Source: Aminipila terrae (lineage in GTDB: Bacteria; Bacillota; Clostridia; Peptostreptococcales; Anaerovoracaceae). Taken from it: 64,000 bases of DNA. Position 1 is the first letter of the stretch; every line of letters starts with the position of its first letter. The DNA is taken from contig NZ_CP047591.1 in NCBI RefSeq assembly GCF_010120715.1, forward strand, positions 1,984,001-2,048,000, given 5' to 3'. The notes under the pieces are model-generated. The model was not told the DNA's origin. It searched no databases and saw only the letters and a list, made by a program, of their open reading frames with translations. Position numbers and translations under genes: made by a program. Positions 26,788 through 36,171 of this stretch are shown here, piece by piece.

Positions 26788-28568
26788 AAAATCTTAAATA
26801 TTTTCCATTTGAAAGAAACAGGTACTTTTATGGGAAACTGCTCACAGTTGATGATTTTGAAACAGAACAGAAATACGTAAATGATAAACGAAGAATGATT
26901 AATCGGTTCCTGTTTGGAAGCGGTGTGGTATGTGGAATGAATGTAGTAAGAGTAGATGATACTACAATTTCTGTTGAAATGGGTCTGGCACTTGACTTCT
27001 CTGGTCGTGAGATTGTTATCGATACCCCGGTTATTAAGAAGCTTTCCATGGTAGATGGATTTGACGCCTGCATGGAAGAGAGTGAAAATACGGGCTATGT
27101 TTATCTTTGCGCAGAGTACGCAGAAAATGCAAAGGAGCCAGTGCATAGCCTGACCAGCACTAATGCAAGAACCACAGAGGATGTGGAACATAATAAATAT
27201 GCCGAAGGCTGCAGAATCTTTCTGACCTCTATGGAACCTGAAAACGAAGGATTTACAACAGAACACTTCTATCTGGATAAGAAAACCTTATACTGGGGAA
27301 ATGGCTTTAGAATTAAGCAGATCATACCCAGGTACATAAAAACATCCGGAGATGCGGAAGTGAAGATTATTGTGGAGAATATGGGGCAGCAGCAACCTTT
27401 TTCCTTTAGTTATGAACTAAATCTAAGTTGTTTGCAGTTTCAGGGAAAAAATCAAATGACTGTTTCTTTTGATGAAAAAAATTTTGAAAAAGCAGGACGA
27501 TATGAATTTTCATACCCTTTAAAGGCTATGGCAGTAAAAGATGCAAAAGGGAGCGTTTCCGTCCTTCAGGATTCTTTTAAAGTAAGGATAGGGGATAAGG
27601 AAGTAAAAGCGGAAGCAGTATGCAGAAACAGCTGTAGTATAATGCCACAGAATGCAAAAAAGCAGATTATGGATAACTATTATCGCACGGCAATGGATGA
27701 AATAGTAAAAAACACATATCAGCAGAGCATTTATCTGGCTAAAATAGGGGTCATTAAAGCAGGTAGCGCCTACGTAATTGAGAATATTGAAACAATGCCT
27801 TTTAAACAATATGTGTATAACAACAGCTTAGCTGCAGCTATTAATGAAATCCAGTTAGGCGAACTGGACAGGATGGCCGAATCAAGCATGGACGGCAGTA
27901 CAGATAATACTGGGTTTAGTGTTCACAAATCGTCTTTGGGAAATGTGTCCGTTGCAACAGGTACTGTTACTCTGGATTTAGGGATAGGTGGAAGTGTAAA
28001 TCAGAAATTCTTTTCGGAAGAAATAACTCATGGTCTGGGACTTGGAAATGTGTTTATCACTTTAGGGCAGGCTTATTCTGTCAGTGATGACAGTGAAAGG
28101 GTGTTTGGAAGTGCGGAAGTATTTATCAATGAAAAAGAATCTCCGTTAGCAAATGTGCAGCTGGCAGCCAGACTCAATGCGGCAAAAGGTACTTTCGTAA
28201 TCGGAGCATTAATGAAAGCTCCTACCAATGCAAAGAAGATAAGGGTAGACTGGATGGCGGCAAGAGACATAAAGGAAAGTATACATGACGTATCAGTGAA
28301 GAAAATATTAATAAAACCCGATATGGCAGATATGGAAATCCGTGAAACCTGCTATTTCCAGGCTGTATTTTCTAACATCTCAGATAAAAGAATTAAATGG
28401 TCTGTTAAAGAACAAGAAGGTGGAAGCATTGATGCAAATGGAATGTATACTGCTCCAAATGTACCTGGGGTATATGAGATTATTGCTTCCAGTATGGCAT
28501 ATCCGGATATCAAAGCATCCACTTACGTTGTGGTAAGAGAAGTAAAAGAAATGGGAAGCAAAATCTGA
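26784..28568 (+). CDS. eCIS protein with C-terminal Ig-like domain, possible fibre or baseplate appendage
   Basis: A 594-residue protein. The N-terminal 100 residues have a pattern I associate with eCIS loci (FERNRYFYGKLLTVDDFETE, then FGSGVVCGMNVVRVD, LALDFSGREIVID). The middle is mixed. The final 75 residues form a bacterial Ig-like domain (IKWSVKEQEGGSIDANGMYT, then PGVYEIIASS). Ig-like domains at the end of a particle protein often serve target or self binding. It follows the tail-I gene with a four-base overlap, where fibres usually connect. Its exact role is inferred. Confidence 0.75.
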   Translation: MKNLKYFPFERNRYFYGKLLTVDDFETEQKYVNDKRRMINRFLFGSGVVCGMNVVRVDDTTISVEMGLALDFSGREIVIDTPVIKKLSMVDGFDACMEESENTGYVYLCAEYAENAKEPVHSLTSTNARTTEDVEHNKYAEGCRIFLTSMEPENEGFTTEHFYLDKKTLYWGNGFRIKQIIPRYIKTSGDAEVKIIVENMGQQQPFSFSYELNLSCLQFQGKNQMTVSFDEKNFEKAGRYEFSYPLKAMAVKDAKGSVSVLQDSFKVRIGDKEVKAEAVCRNSCSIMPQNAKKQIMDNYYRTAMDEIVKNTYQQSIYLAKIGVIKAGSAYVIENIETMPFKQYVYNNSLAAAINEIQLGELDRMAESSMDGSTDNTGFSVHKSSLGNVSVATGTVTLDLGIGGSVNQKFFSEEITHGLGLGNVFITLGQAYSVSDDSERVFGSAEVFINEKESPLANVQLAARLNAAKGTFVIGALMKAPTNAKKIRVDWMAARDIKESIHDVSVKKILIKPDMADMEIRETCYFQAVFSNISDKRIKWSVKEQEGGSIDANGMYTAPNVPGVYEIIASSMAYPDIKASTYVVVREVKEMGSKI

Positions 28569-28597
28569 CAGCAGACGTGGGAAATGAGGTGAAACCA

Positions 28598-29467
28598 GTG
28601 ATAATACAAAGTCTTGAACGTGGGTTCGCTGTTATTAAAATAGTTGAATCCCAAAGAGATATGGACATCTTAATATGTAAGGATTTGCTGGAAGACCAGG
28701 AAAGCAGATATATGCTTATAAGTATAAAAAATCCGGATCTGATATATAAAAGTATGCCCTTTTTTACAGAGCAGACAGAAAACAATTCTTTTAGTGATTT
28801 AGTTGAATGCTTTTCTCAAAACGGAAATTTTTACATAGTCTTTAAATATAAAGAAAAAGAACGATTATATGAAAAAATTGAGACAGAAGTTTATTCTCTG
28901 AGGGAAAAGCTTGAAATAATCAGAAACATGTTTTCTGAAATTACTCTGCAGGATATGCCTGCAGCTATTCAGTATGAGGGGTTACAAAGAAGAAATTTAC
29001 TGCTGGACGATTCGTTAAGCGTATTTTTTAATTATGATTTAAGGGAAATAAAAGCGTACAGCATTATGCCGGAAAGCAGGATGCAGACAGAAGCAGCAGC
29101 AGTATTGAGAACTGTATTTGATGTAGAAATTGAGGCAAAATCCGTAAAAGTTCTGGAAGACTTTATAACTACTCTTGAAATAGGTGGATATAAAAAATAT
29201 ATAGATATTTACCAGGAATACGACAAGGTTTATCAGGAGATATTGCACAATCTGGAGGAAGATAAAGTACAGCCTCAGGGCTTTCTCTTTAGACTCTGGG
29301 AAAAGATGAAGCTGTTCTGGCGAAAGGCTAAACCAGCTTTTCTCATATTGGTTGTAGGTATCGTCTTTATTTATATGTTTTATAATGCTTTAAAGCCTCA
29401 GCCTCTGCCGGCATCTGCAAAAGACATTAAGCAAATTGGAACCGTAATGATTGAAGAGGAGAAGTAA
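28598..29467 (+). CDS. Membrane-anchored pseudokinase-like protein
   Basis: A 289-residue protein with one membrane segment near the C-terminus (FLILVVGIVFIYMFYNAL) and a large N-terminal cytosolic domain. That domain reads like a degenerate kinase fold: a hinge-like FYIVFKYKEKE, a helical stretch, and GLQRRNLLLDDSLSVFFNYD in the place of a catalytic loop and DFG segment, but without HRD or DFG. The layout resembles EssB/YukC of type VII secretion, also a pseudokinase followed by a membrane anchor. I cannot confirm homology. GTG 28598 is preferred because GAGGTGA lies eight bases before it. It is three bases from the MORN membrane gene. Confidence 0.6.
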   Translation: MIIQSLERGFAVIKIVESQRDMDILICKDLLEDQESRYMLISIKNPDLIYKSMPFFTEQTENNSFSDLVECFSQNGNFYIVFKYKEKERLYEKIETEVYSLREKLEIIRNMFSEITLQDMPAAIQYEGLQRRNLLLDDSLSVFFNYDLREIKAYSIMPESRMQTEAAAVLRTVFDVEIEAKSVKVLEDFITTLEIGGYKKYIDIYQEYDKVYQEILHNLEEDKVQPQGFLFRLWEKMKLFWRKAKPAFLILVVGIVFIYMFYNALKPQPLPASAKDIKQIGTVMIEEEK

Positions 29468-29469
29468 CC

Positions 29470-31388
29470 ATGGGTTTTTGGAATTTTGACATAATTAAAA
29501 CCTTAAAATTCGGCGCTAAAAGCTTAACCCGTATATTTACTGCGCCTTTTTTAATGAAAACAAGGAACATATCCAAAGTTGCGAATCCTAACAGCATTGT
29601 AACGCAGGTTATGACAGATGTAAGGAAAGGCCTGTCAGATTTTAGAAAAGTGAAGCCTGAATCCATTAAGGATTACGTTGCAACTCCAAGATATTATGTG
29701 GCCAAGAAGCTGGTTGTAATTATACTTATTCTGGTATTGTTATTACCCCTTGTATACATACAATTTCTTCATCCTATAGTGAAATCAAAATTTCTTACAA
29801 ATACCATGTACATTAATTCTCAGGAAATGTACGGATATACAGGCAAAGTAAAGCTCTTAAGTAAAACAAACGGGGGGTTTTATTCAAAGGCAGGATGGAA
29901 AATGGAAGAATTACAGGACCGGGTGAATTATATGATTATAAAGAAAAACTTGTGTATAAGGGAGATTTCCTTATGGAAATGTATGAGGGGAATGGAGAAA
30001 CTTTTTTTGCAAATGGAAAGACACAGTATAAAGGACAGTTTTCAAAGAATCTCTATAATGGTACAGGAAGTTTGTACTATTCAAATGGACAGTTAAAGTT
30101 TACAGGGAGTTTTGTAAATGGAAATCCCAGTGGATATGGCACTATTTACAGTGCAAAAGGGAAAACGGTATATTCTGGTGATTTAAAAGACGGAAAGTTT
30201 GATGGAACGGGAACAGTTTATCAAAATGGCCAGGTATTATACCAGGGAGAACTGTCAGCAGGTATGATGAAGGGTAACGGAAAAATATATTCCGGAAAAA
30301 AGGTCATTTATGATGGGGAATTTAATAATAACAAGCTAGAAGGAAAAGGAAAAAGTTACGACCCGGTTAAAGGCAAACTGATTTATGACGGGGAATTTAA
30401 AGATGGCAGGTATTCGGGAAAAGGAAAGCTGTTTGATATAAAGACAGGCAAATTAGTCTATGAGGGAGATTTTTATAATGGATACTATGATGGGGAAGGT
30501 AAGTTATATGATCCTAAAACAGAATTTCCTGTTTATGAAGGAAATTTCAGAACCGGAAGATATGACGGACAGGGAAAAGAATATGGAAAGAATAACGGTT
30601 CTTTGATATATGAGGGAGAGTTCCTGCTGGGTAATTACAATGGGAAAGGTGTAATGTACGATGAAAGCACAGGGATGACTCTTTTGGAAGGAGTGTTCAG
30701 AAATGGTGCACTAGCGTACAGTGAAAGCAAGGACAGCCAGCCAGCAGATAATCCGGAAGTAGTGCCGGATAATACGAATTCAGGAAAAACTCAGGATAAC
30801 TCTGCTCTGGATACAACCAATAAAGACAGTAAAGACACCAATGGGGGAGCAGATGCCGCTTCTGGTTCAAAGGATACAGCAGGTAAAGACGGTGCTGGGA
30901 GCAAAGCCATTTACAAGGGACCTCTGACTGAAAACAAAGAGATAGATTATTCCGCTTTGGCAGCAATGACCGTAGAGGATGCAGGCAAGGTATTAGATAC
31001 TACTCCTGAGGAGTGGACAGTGGATGAAGGCAGCGCCAAGGTGTATGAGGACACCACTGAAAATATAGGCATGACTATTCAGAGTGACAGTCACGGAAAA
31101 ATGATAGGGATAGATATTTGGAACAACTCAAAAGTGAAGGGTGTGGCACCGGGTATGACGAAGGACCAGATTACAGCTGTTCTTGGAAAACCGGCTTCAG
31201 AAACGGCAGAGGCAATGGGAGAAAACCGTATGGTATCAGTCAGTCAATCTAACCGATTCGCAGGAAGACTGACAAATCTTTCAGCTGAATCAAAGATTAC
31301 CGTAGTGAAATATAAAACGGAAAAGGGATATATAAATGCGATTTTTGCCAAGGGTGACGACAAAGCTTTAATTATAGAAGTCAGATAG
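29470..31388 (+). CDS. Membrane-anchored MORN-repeat protein (one-base frameshift)
   Basis: As written this is two frames. 29470-29877 encodes a cytosolic N-terminus of about 75 residues and a membrane segment (LVVIILILVLLLPLVYIQFL). From the G6 run at 29872-29877 the reading must move to the -1 frame, where a MORN protein continues to 31388. Adding one G gives a single 639-residue protein: about eleven MORN repeats (for example LVYKGDFLMEMYEGNGETFF), an Asp/Ser/Asn-rich linker and a small C-terminal domain with GVAPGMTKDQITAVLGKP. The repeats would lie outside the membrane. Internal ATG 29895 is a weak alternative start. The shift is one of several identical homopolymer shortfalls in the window. 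Confidence 0.8.
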
Positions 31389-31431
31389 AAAACCGGATAA
31401 AACACAAGTTAAATTGAGAAGGAGCAAAAAC

Positions 31432-32025
31432 ATGGGAAAGCATACAGGGATACTAGATGTCAGCAATACTATAATGGAAACCCTTAGAATCAATCTTTCA
31501 CCAGAGATCATTCAGAGCACTGATACCATAGGACTTTGCAGTCCTGACGAAAGAGGAGATTTTGTACTTGGGATTCATTTGTATGACATAAGGGAATCGG
31601 AAGAATATCGAAATAACGATATGATAAATGTGTCCTTTAATAAGCAGAAGTACCCTTCTACCTTTTTAACCCTTTCTTATATGATAACTGCCTATTCAAA
31701 GGCAGATGTGAAGTTTAAAGAAGGGGAAGATCAGAGAATTCTGGGCAAGGTGGTGCAGACTTTGGCTGACAATCCAGTGGTAAAGGCTGAGAGTCTGGGA
31801 GGAAGTGAAACTGATGGAAATATGGATACGAGGATTAAAATGATTTCCTTATCACCGGAAGAAAAGCAGAAATTATGGAATATTCCTAACGTGCCCTACA
31901 GAACCACATTGTTTTATAAGGTTTCACCCGTTGAAATTGAATCGGCTAAAACTCGAAGTGTTCAGAGAGTTCTGGAAGCAGACTTTAAAACAGTTGAAAA
32001 AAATCAGAATATGCCGGCTGAGTGA
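31432..32025 (+). CDS. Tail terminator/cap protein (Pvc16-like, DUF4255)
   Basis: A 197-residue protein with the DUF4255 (Pvc16 N-terminal) pattern: LDVSNTIMETLRINLSPEII, then LGIHLYDIRESEEYRNN, PSTFLTLSYMITAYS and the C-terminal NVPYRTTLFYKVSPVEIESA. Afp16/Pvc16 caps the tail end opposite the baseplate and fixes its length together with the tape measure. ATG 31432 is used because GAAGGAG lies seven bases upstream; a TTG at 31414 lacks such a site. Confidence 0.93.
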   Translation: MGKHTGILDVSNTIMETLRINLSPEIIQSTDTIGLCSPDERGDFVLGIHLYDIRESEEYRNNDMINVSFNKQKYPSTFLTLSYMITAYSKADVKFKEGEDQRILGKVVQTLADNPVVKAESLGGSETDGNMDTRIKMISLSPEEKQKLWNIPNVPYRTTLFYKVSPVEIESAKTRSVQRVLEADFKTVEKNQNMPAE

Positions 32026-32056
32026 AAGATTGCATAAGCATCAGGGGGACTAAGTG

Positions 32057-32806
32057 ATGGAGAATATTACGAGATTTTGTGTAAAAATGAAAGTAGAGTT
32101 TGCGGTGATGGTATTTGATGATTTCACAGGCAGACAACTGAAAGGAAGCCAGGCGAAAATTACAGTGCCTGGAGTGGAGAACTTCAGGCTTGTGGTTAAG
32201 CCTGACGGGTATTTCGTCATGCTTTCAGGTCCTGAAAAAATAGAAAAAATAATGGTATCTGCTTACGGATTTGAAACTGAAAGGGTGGACATCGATCACA
32301 AAAAAATCTGTCCAGATAACCCCATCGTAAGAGTCAGGATGAGACCAGACCGGTGTTACCCTCTTAGAGCTGAGCATGAGTGGTTAGAAGGGTGCACTAT
32401 CCCGGGAACTGTGGTACAGGTAGCATGTAGAACCCGTGAGCATCAGTTGAAACTTCTTATGGATTATAAAAAAGGCGGGAAAGAACTATGCATTTTTCCT
32501 CCAGGTAATGAAAACTATGAAGGAAAAACTTTTGCTATTTACACAAAAGACAAGTTGAAGGAAATTGTTACGCTGCAGGAAAGAGTCAGTGAAAAAGACA
32601 GCATTTACAAGTTATATGAGCCCTTGAATGGGGATTATAAAAAACTTGAAACGGTTTTATGTCCTATATGCAAGGCTGTAGCAGATAAAGAAGGAAAGTA
32701 TTTTATGCCTGTTAAAGGTACAAAAGAGGAAATAGATATTTTAAATATTGTAAATGCAGACAATAAAACTGAAATAAACAAGAGAGCTGAAGAAAAGGAC
32801 GGATAA
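32057..32806 (+). CDS. eCIS beta-sandwich protein with C-terminal cysteine pair
   Basis: A 249-residue protein I cannot name. Residues 10-100 look like a carboxypeptidase-regulatory-type beta sandwich (VFDDFTGRQLKGSQAKITVP, then LVVKPDGYFVML and IVRVRMRPDRCYPL). A second beta region follows, and near residue 210 there is CPIC, a single metal-binding-like pair. Proteins with the RVRM+P.RCYP strand accompany eCIS terminators in other genomes as far as I recall. ATG 32057 with AGGGGGAC upstream is preferred to GTG 32054. It lies between the terminator and the PAAR-like tip gene. Confidence 0.65.
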   Translation: MENITRFCVKMKVEFAVMVFDDFTGRQLKGSQAKITVPGVENFRLVVKPDGYFVMLSGPEKIEKIMVSAYGFETERVDIDHKKICPDNPIVRVRMRPDRCYPLRAEHEWLEGCTIPGTVVQVACRTREHQLKLLMDYKKGGKELCIFPPGNENYEGKTFAIYTKDKLKEIVTLQERVSEKDSIYKLYEPLNGDYKKLETVLCPICKAVADKEGKYFMPVKGTKEEIDILNIVNADNKTEINKRAEEKDG

Positions 32807-32810
32807 AAAT

Positions 32811-33197
32811 ATGGGAATGTGTGTATGCGGTAACGCGATAATTATGTGTAGCTTTGGAGCGGCACCAACTCCACTGATGGTTCTTCCTGTTAAAAAGGCT
32901 ATAACCAGCCAGCCTATAGCTACTATTCTGGACAATAAACCTATGGTGAATATTCAACCCTTTGGAATGTGCTCCTGTATGGGCAATCCCCAGGTTGCAG
33001 CCGCTACTGCAGCAGCATTGGGGGTACTTACGCCTATGCCCTGCATTCCTAATATTGCAGCACCATGGGCTCCCGGCTCACCTACTGTCTTAGTGGGTAA
33101 TACACCTGCATTAAATAATTCTTCAAAGCTTATGTGCATGTGGGGTGGGGTAATCCAGATATCCGCACCGGGGCAGTTTACGATACAGTTGCCATAA
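32811..33197 (+). CDS. PAAR-like spike tip (DUF4280)
   Basis: A 128-residue tip protein. It is rich in Cys, Pro and Gly, with the DUF4280 layout CVCGNAIIMCSFGAAPTPLM, FGMCSCMGNP, PCIPNIAAPWAPGSPTVLVG and SKLMCMWGGVIQISAPGQ. PAAR-type proteins form the sharp metal-bound point on the spike trimer and can carry or recruit cargo. It begins four bases after the previous stop. It lies far from the spike gene, unlike Afp10, but within the same run. Confidence 0.93.
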   Translation: MGMCVCGNAIIMCSFGAAPTPLMVLPVKKAITSQPIATILDNKPMVNIQPFGMCSCMGNPQVAAATAAALGVLTPMPCIPNIAAPWAPGSPTVLVGNTPALNNSSKLMCMWGGVIQISAPGQFTIQLP

Positions 33198-33215
33198 AAG
33201 TCAGGAGGTAGTCTA

Positions 33216-36149
33216 ATGAATGAAAAAGGGACCATAAGAATATTTACTGTATTAATTATGATAACTGTTTTAATTGTGAGTGGTATACTTGCTTCTTTCC
33301 ATTCTGGCGATAAGTTCATTTTCATAGCAGACTCATGTGCTTATGAAAAGGGCGTATATGTGGTGAATGATGACGGAGAAAATATAAACATAATTAATAT
33401 GAATTTAGATGGGAGAATCCTGGACAAAATACATGAAAAGAAAATAAAAGGCTCCCATATATCTACTTATAAATACTTAAATATAGACGATAATAAGGTT
33501 TATGTTTACAAAATGGATAAGGATATAGTCAGCAACCGAGTAGAGACAGAAGGTGTTTACCTTTGTAATTTTGCAAAGAATAAACTGGAAAAGGAATGGG
33601 AGCTTCCTTTAGGGGATTCGTCGGCTCAAAGCAATTTCAATATAGCTGTAAGAGGGGGGACTCTTACCTATTTTACAGTTGGATATGATAATAAACAGTT
33701 TACAGCCCAGGCGGTGTTACATAAATTCTTAAAAAATGCAAAGGAACCTGAAAAAGCTGCAGTGGTGAATTATGATCTTGCAATAGGATTCACGGACTTT
33801 TTTTATGGGGATAATGGCTCTATAGTGTTTACCACTCCAAAAGGTGAAATTTATAAGGCAGTAAATCCCAATATGGTCAGGGGAAATATAGATGAGAATA
33901 TAGATAAAAGTGTAAACAAAAATAAAAAAACAGACATAAATGTGGAGGCCATAGCTGATAAGCAGATGCAGGAACCAAAGCGTAAGTCCGTGAAAAAAGA
34001 GATTCCGGTGTATACTGCAGTAAAACTCTATCCGGCTGAAGGCTCTGATGGGGCTAATTCATTGGTGAACTTTACTTCTGATGGGAAACATACTCTGTAT
34101 TTTATGGATTTAAAGGCACAGGGAATAGCTGCTTTAAATTTAAGCGATGATTCAAACAGGATAGTAATTGATGGGTGGAATAAGATAAATGCAGACAGAG
34201 GAATAAAAGAAAGTGATTTAATTAATGTGAGATTTACTGATAATTCTCATTTTACTGCAACAGTAAATCTTGATAAGAATAAAGGAATATTAGGTGTTTA
34301 TAACAATAAGGGCATGAAGGTTTTTGAAAAGGCTATGCCGGGTATAGGGGGAATATTTAAGTCAGCGGCTTTTTATTTTATATGCATCATGGGTACAATG
34401 CTGCTGGTTGGTGCATTCATCAGGATAGTCTTTATGCTGGCAGGGGGAAAGTTCCCTATAGTGGCCAAGGTCATAGGGTTATGTATACCTGCTTTAATTG
34501 CAGGGATTCTTTTACTTCAAGGTGTGATGAATACCATTTATATTGGGCAGATAACAGATAATCAATATAAAGAACTTTATCTTATTTCAAGGCAGCAGAT
34601 TGAAAGTATAAGCAGTGAACTTCTGAGTGAGATTGACCTGAAAAATCCTTATGAGCAGGTCTATTACTATGAACTGAGGCGAATCCTTACAGCACTGCCT
34701 TCAAAGAGCACTGTTTATGAAGCGGCACAGGATAAAAAGGGAAAGCGAGTTTATGATTTTGGTTACCACTGGCTGTATAAGCTGGATCAGGGTAAACTTG
34801 TTTCAGTATTTACGGATCAGAATTATATAGGCCTGCCTATTGAATATTACTATGACAGAAATACTTCACAAATGTTTTACGATGCAGCAAAAACAGGAAA
34901 AACCTACAGGGGAAGTTTTAGAGATGCAGGGGGAGAATGGATTTGTCTTGCCATTCCAGTTTTCGACGATAAGGGCCATGTTACGGGTGTTATGGAAACG
35001 GGAACCACTAAGAATTCCCTGGAGTATGCTGTAAAAGAAAATACAAAAGAGATTAACCTTATAAATTTTATTTTCCTGATTGTGCTCATAGGACTTTTGG
35101 TGCTACTGCTTTTGATTTCGCTTGCACCGCTGAAAGCTTTAAAAGAAAGTATTAAGGCTATAATACATGGAAATCTGGGTATACAGGCCAGAGTCAAGGG
35201 AAACGATGAGATTGCAGAAATTACACAGGTATTTAACCAGATGTCTTCAAGTATAGATTATCATGTAAAAGAACTATCCGCTTTAAATGAAGGGTATTTT
35301 AAATTCGTTCCCGCTAAAATATTTAAAATACTCAGGAAGGGCAGCGTTATAGATGTAAAACTTGGGGATCAAATGAATTCTGATATAACCATATTATCTT
35401 TTAATGTGGTGGACTTTGATAAGATGATAAGCTCCATGAATTCCCAACAGATGTTTATCTTTATAAATGAGATTTACTCCAGGCTGGTACCAGTGGTTTC
35501 ATCTAAAGACGGGGCAGTGGATAAATTTGAAGAAGCTGGGTTAGTAGCATTTTATACGAATAACAGTGAACAGGCTTTAGACACTGCAGTATCCGTATGT
35601 CAGGATATGGAAATTTTAAATGGAAAAAGATTGGCAAGCGGATTGACTCAGATAGAACTAACCAGCGGTATCAGTTTTGGACCTGCTATGGTGGGTATTG
35701 TGGGGCACGGTAAGCGGCTGGCGGCAACAACTGTTTCGGAACATACCAATTTAAGTGGATTTTTAAGAAAGATTGCACCAAAATATTGCAGCAGGATTTT
35801 AACAACTGCTACAACTGTAAATGAAATACAGGAATTTGATAAAAAGTTCAATTTCAGAGTCATAGGCTTTCTGCATATCACTGCAAACAACAGTGTTGAG
35901 AAAATAATTGATGTATTCGATGGAGACAGGGAAGACATAAGGTTATTAAAACGACAGACAAAAGTTTTGTTTGAACGAGGAGTAGAACTTTATTGTCAGA
36001 AGGACTTCTATGAAGCAAGACTTGTATTTATTGATATCTTAAAGCAGTTCAGACAGGACACAGCAGCAAAAGAATATTTATATCGGTGCGATTGCTATTA
36101 TCAGAGAGAAAACAGTTCAGATGTTGAAAACTATATTGAGGAATATTGA
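33216..36149 (+). CDS. Membrane receptor with HAMP and degenerate nucleotide cyclase domain
   Basis: A 977-residue envelope protein. It has an N-terminal membrane helix (about 9-28), a large beta-rich extracytoplasmic region, two membrane helices (about 382-440), a Cache-like sensor (about 440-610), another helix (about 615-637), HAMP (about 640-690) and a class III nucleotidyl cyclase fold (about 720-900). The catalytic residues are replaced: Asn730 and Ala774 stand where the two metal Asp should be, and Phe849 where the transition-state Arg should be; Asn845 is kept. A TPR-like tail follows. It should therefore sense and bind rather than make cAMP. AGGAGG precedes the ATG. Confidence 0.82.
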   Translation: MNEKGTIRIFTVLIMITVLIVSGILASFHSGDKFIFIADSCAYEKGVYVVNDDGENINIINMNLDGRILDKIHEKKIKGSHISTYKYLNIDDNKVYVYKMDKDIVSNRVETEGVYLCNFAKNKLEKEWELPLGDSSAQSNFNIAVRGGTLTYFTVGYDNKQFTAQAVLHKFLKNAKEPEKAAVVNYDLAIGFTDFFYGDNGSIVFTTPKGEIYKAVNPNMVRGNIDENIDKSVNKNKKTDINVEAIADKQMQEPKRKSVKKEIPVYTAVKLYPAEGSDGANSLVNFTSDGKHTLYFMDLKAQGIAALNLSDDSNRIVIDGWNKINADRGIKESDLINVRFTDNSHFTATVNLDKNKGILGVYNNKGMKVFEKAMPGIGGIFKSAAFYFICIMGTMLLVGAFIRIVFMLAGGKFPIVAKVIGLCIPALIAGILLLQGVMNTIYIGQITDNQYKELYLISRQQIESISSELLSEIDLKNPYEQVYYYELRRILTALPSKSTVYEAAQDKKGKRVYDFGYHWLYKLDQGKLVSVFTDQNYIGLPIEYYYDRNTSQMFYDAAKTGKTYRGSFRDAGGEWICLAIPVFDDKGHVTGVMETGTTKNSLEYAVKENTKEINLINFIFLIVLIGLLVLLLLISLAPLKALKESIKAIIHGNLGIQARVKGNDEIAEITQVFNQMSSSIDYHVKELSALNEGYFKFVPAKIFKILRKGSVIDVKLGDQMNSDITILSFNVVDFDKMISSMNSQQMFIFINEIYSRLVPVVSSKDGAVDKFEEAGLVAFYTNNSEQALDTAVSVCQDMEILNGKRLASGLTQIELTSGISFGPAMVGIVGHGKRLAATTVSEHTNLSGFLRKIAPKYCSRILTTATTVNEIQEFDKKFNFRVIGFLHITANNSVEKIIDVFDGDREDIRLLKRQTKVLFERGVELYCQKDFYEARLVFIDILKQFRQDTAAKEYLYRCDCYYQRENSSDVENYIEEY

Positions 36150-36171
36150 TTAACAGGCAGAAAGGAGAATT

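Noticed and set aside
29895..31388. MORN protein as an independent cytosolic gene starting at 29895
   Set aside because: The ribosome binding site is poorly spaced, the frame upstream of the ATG already codes for MORN-like sequence, and the preceding frame would otherwise end as meaningless sequence at 30096.
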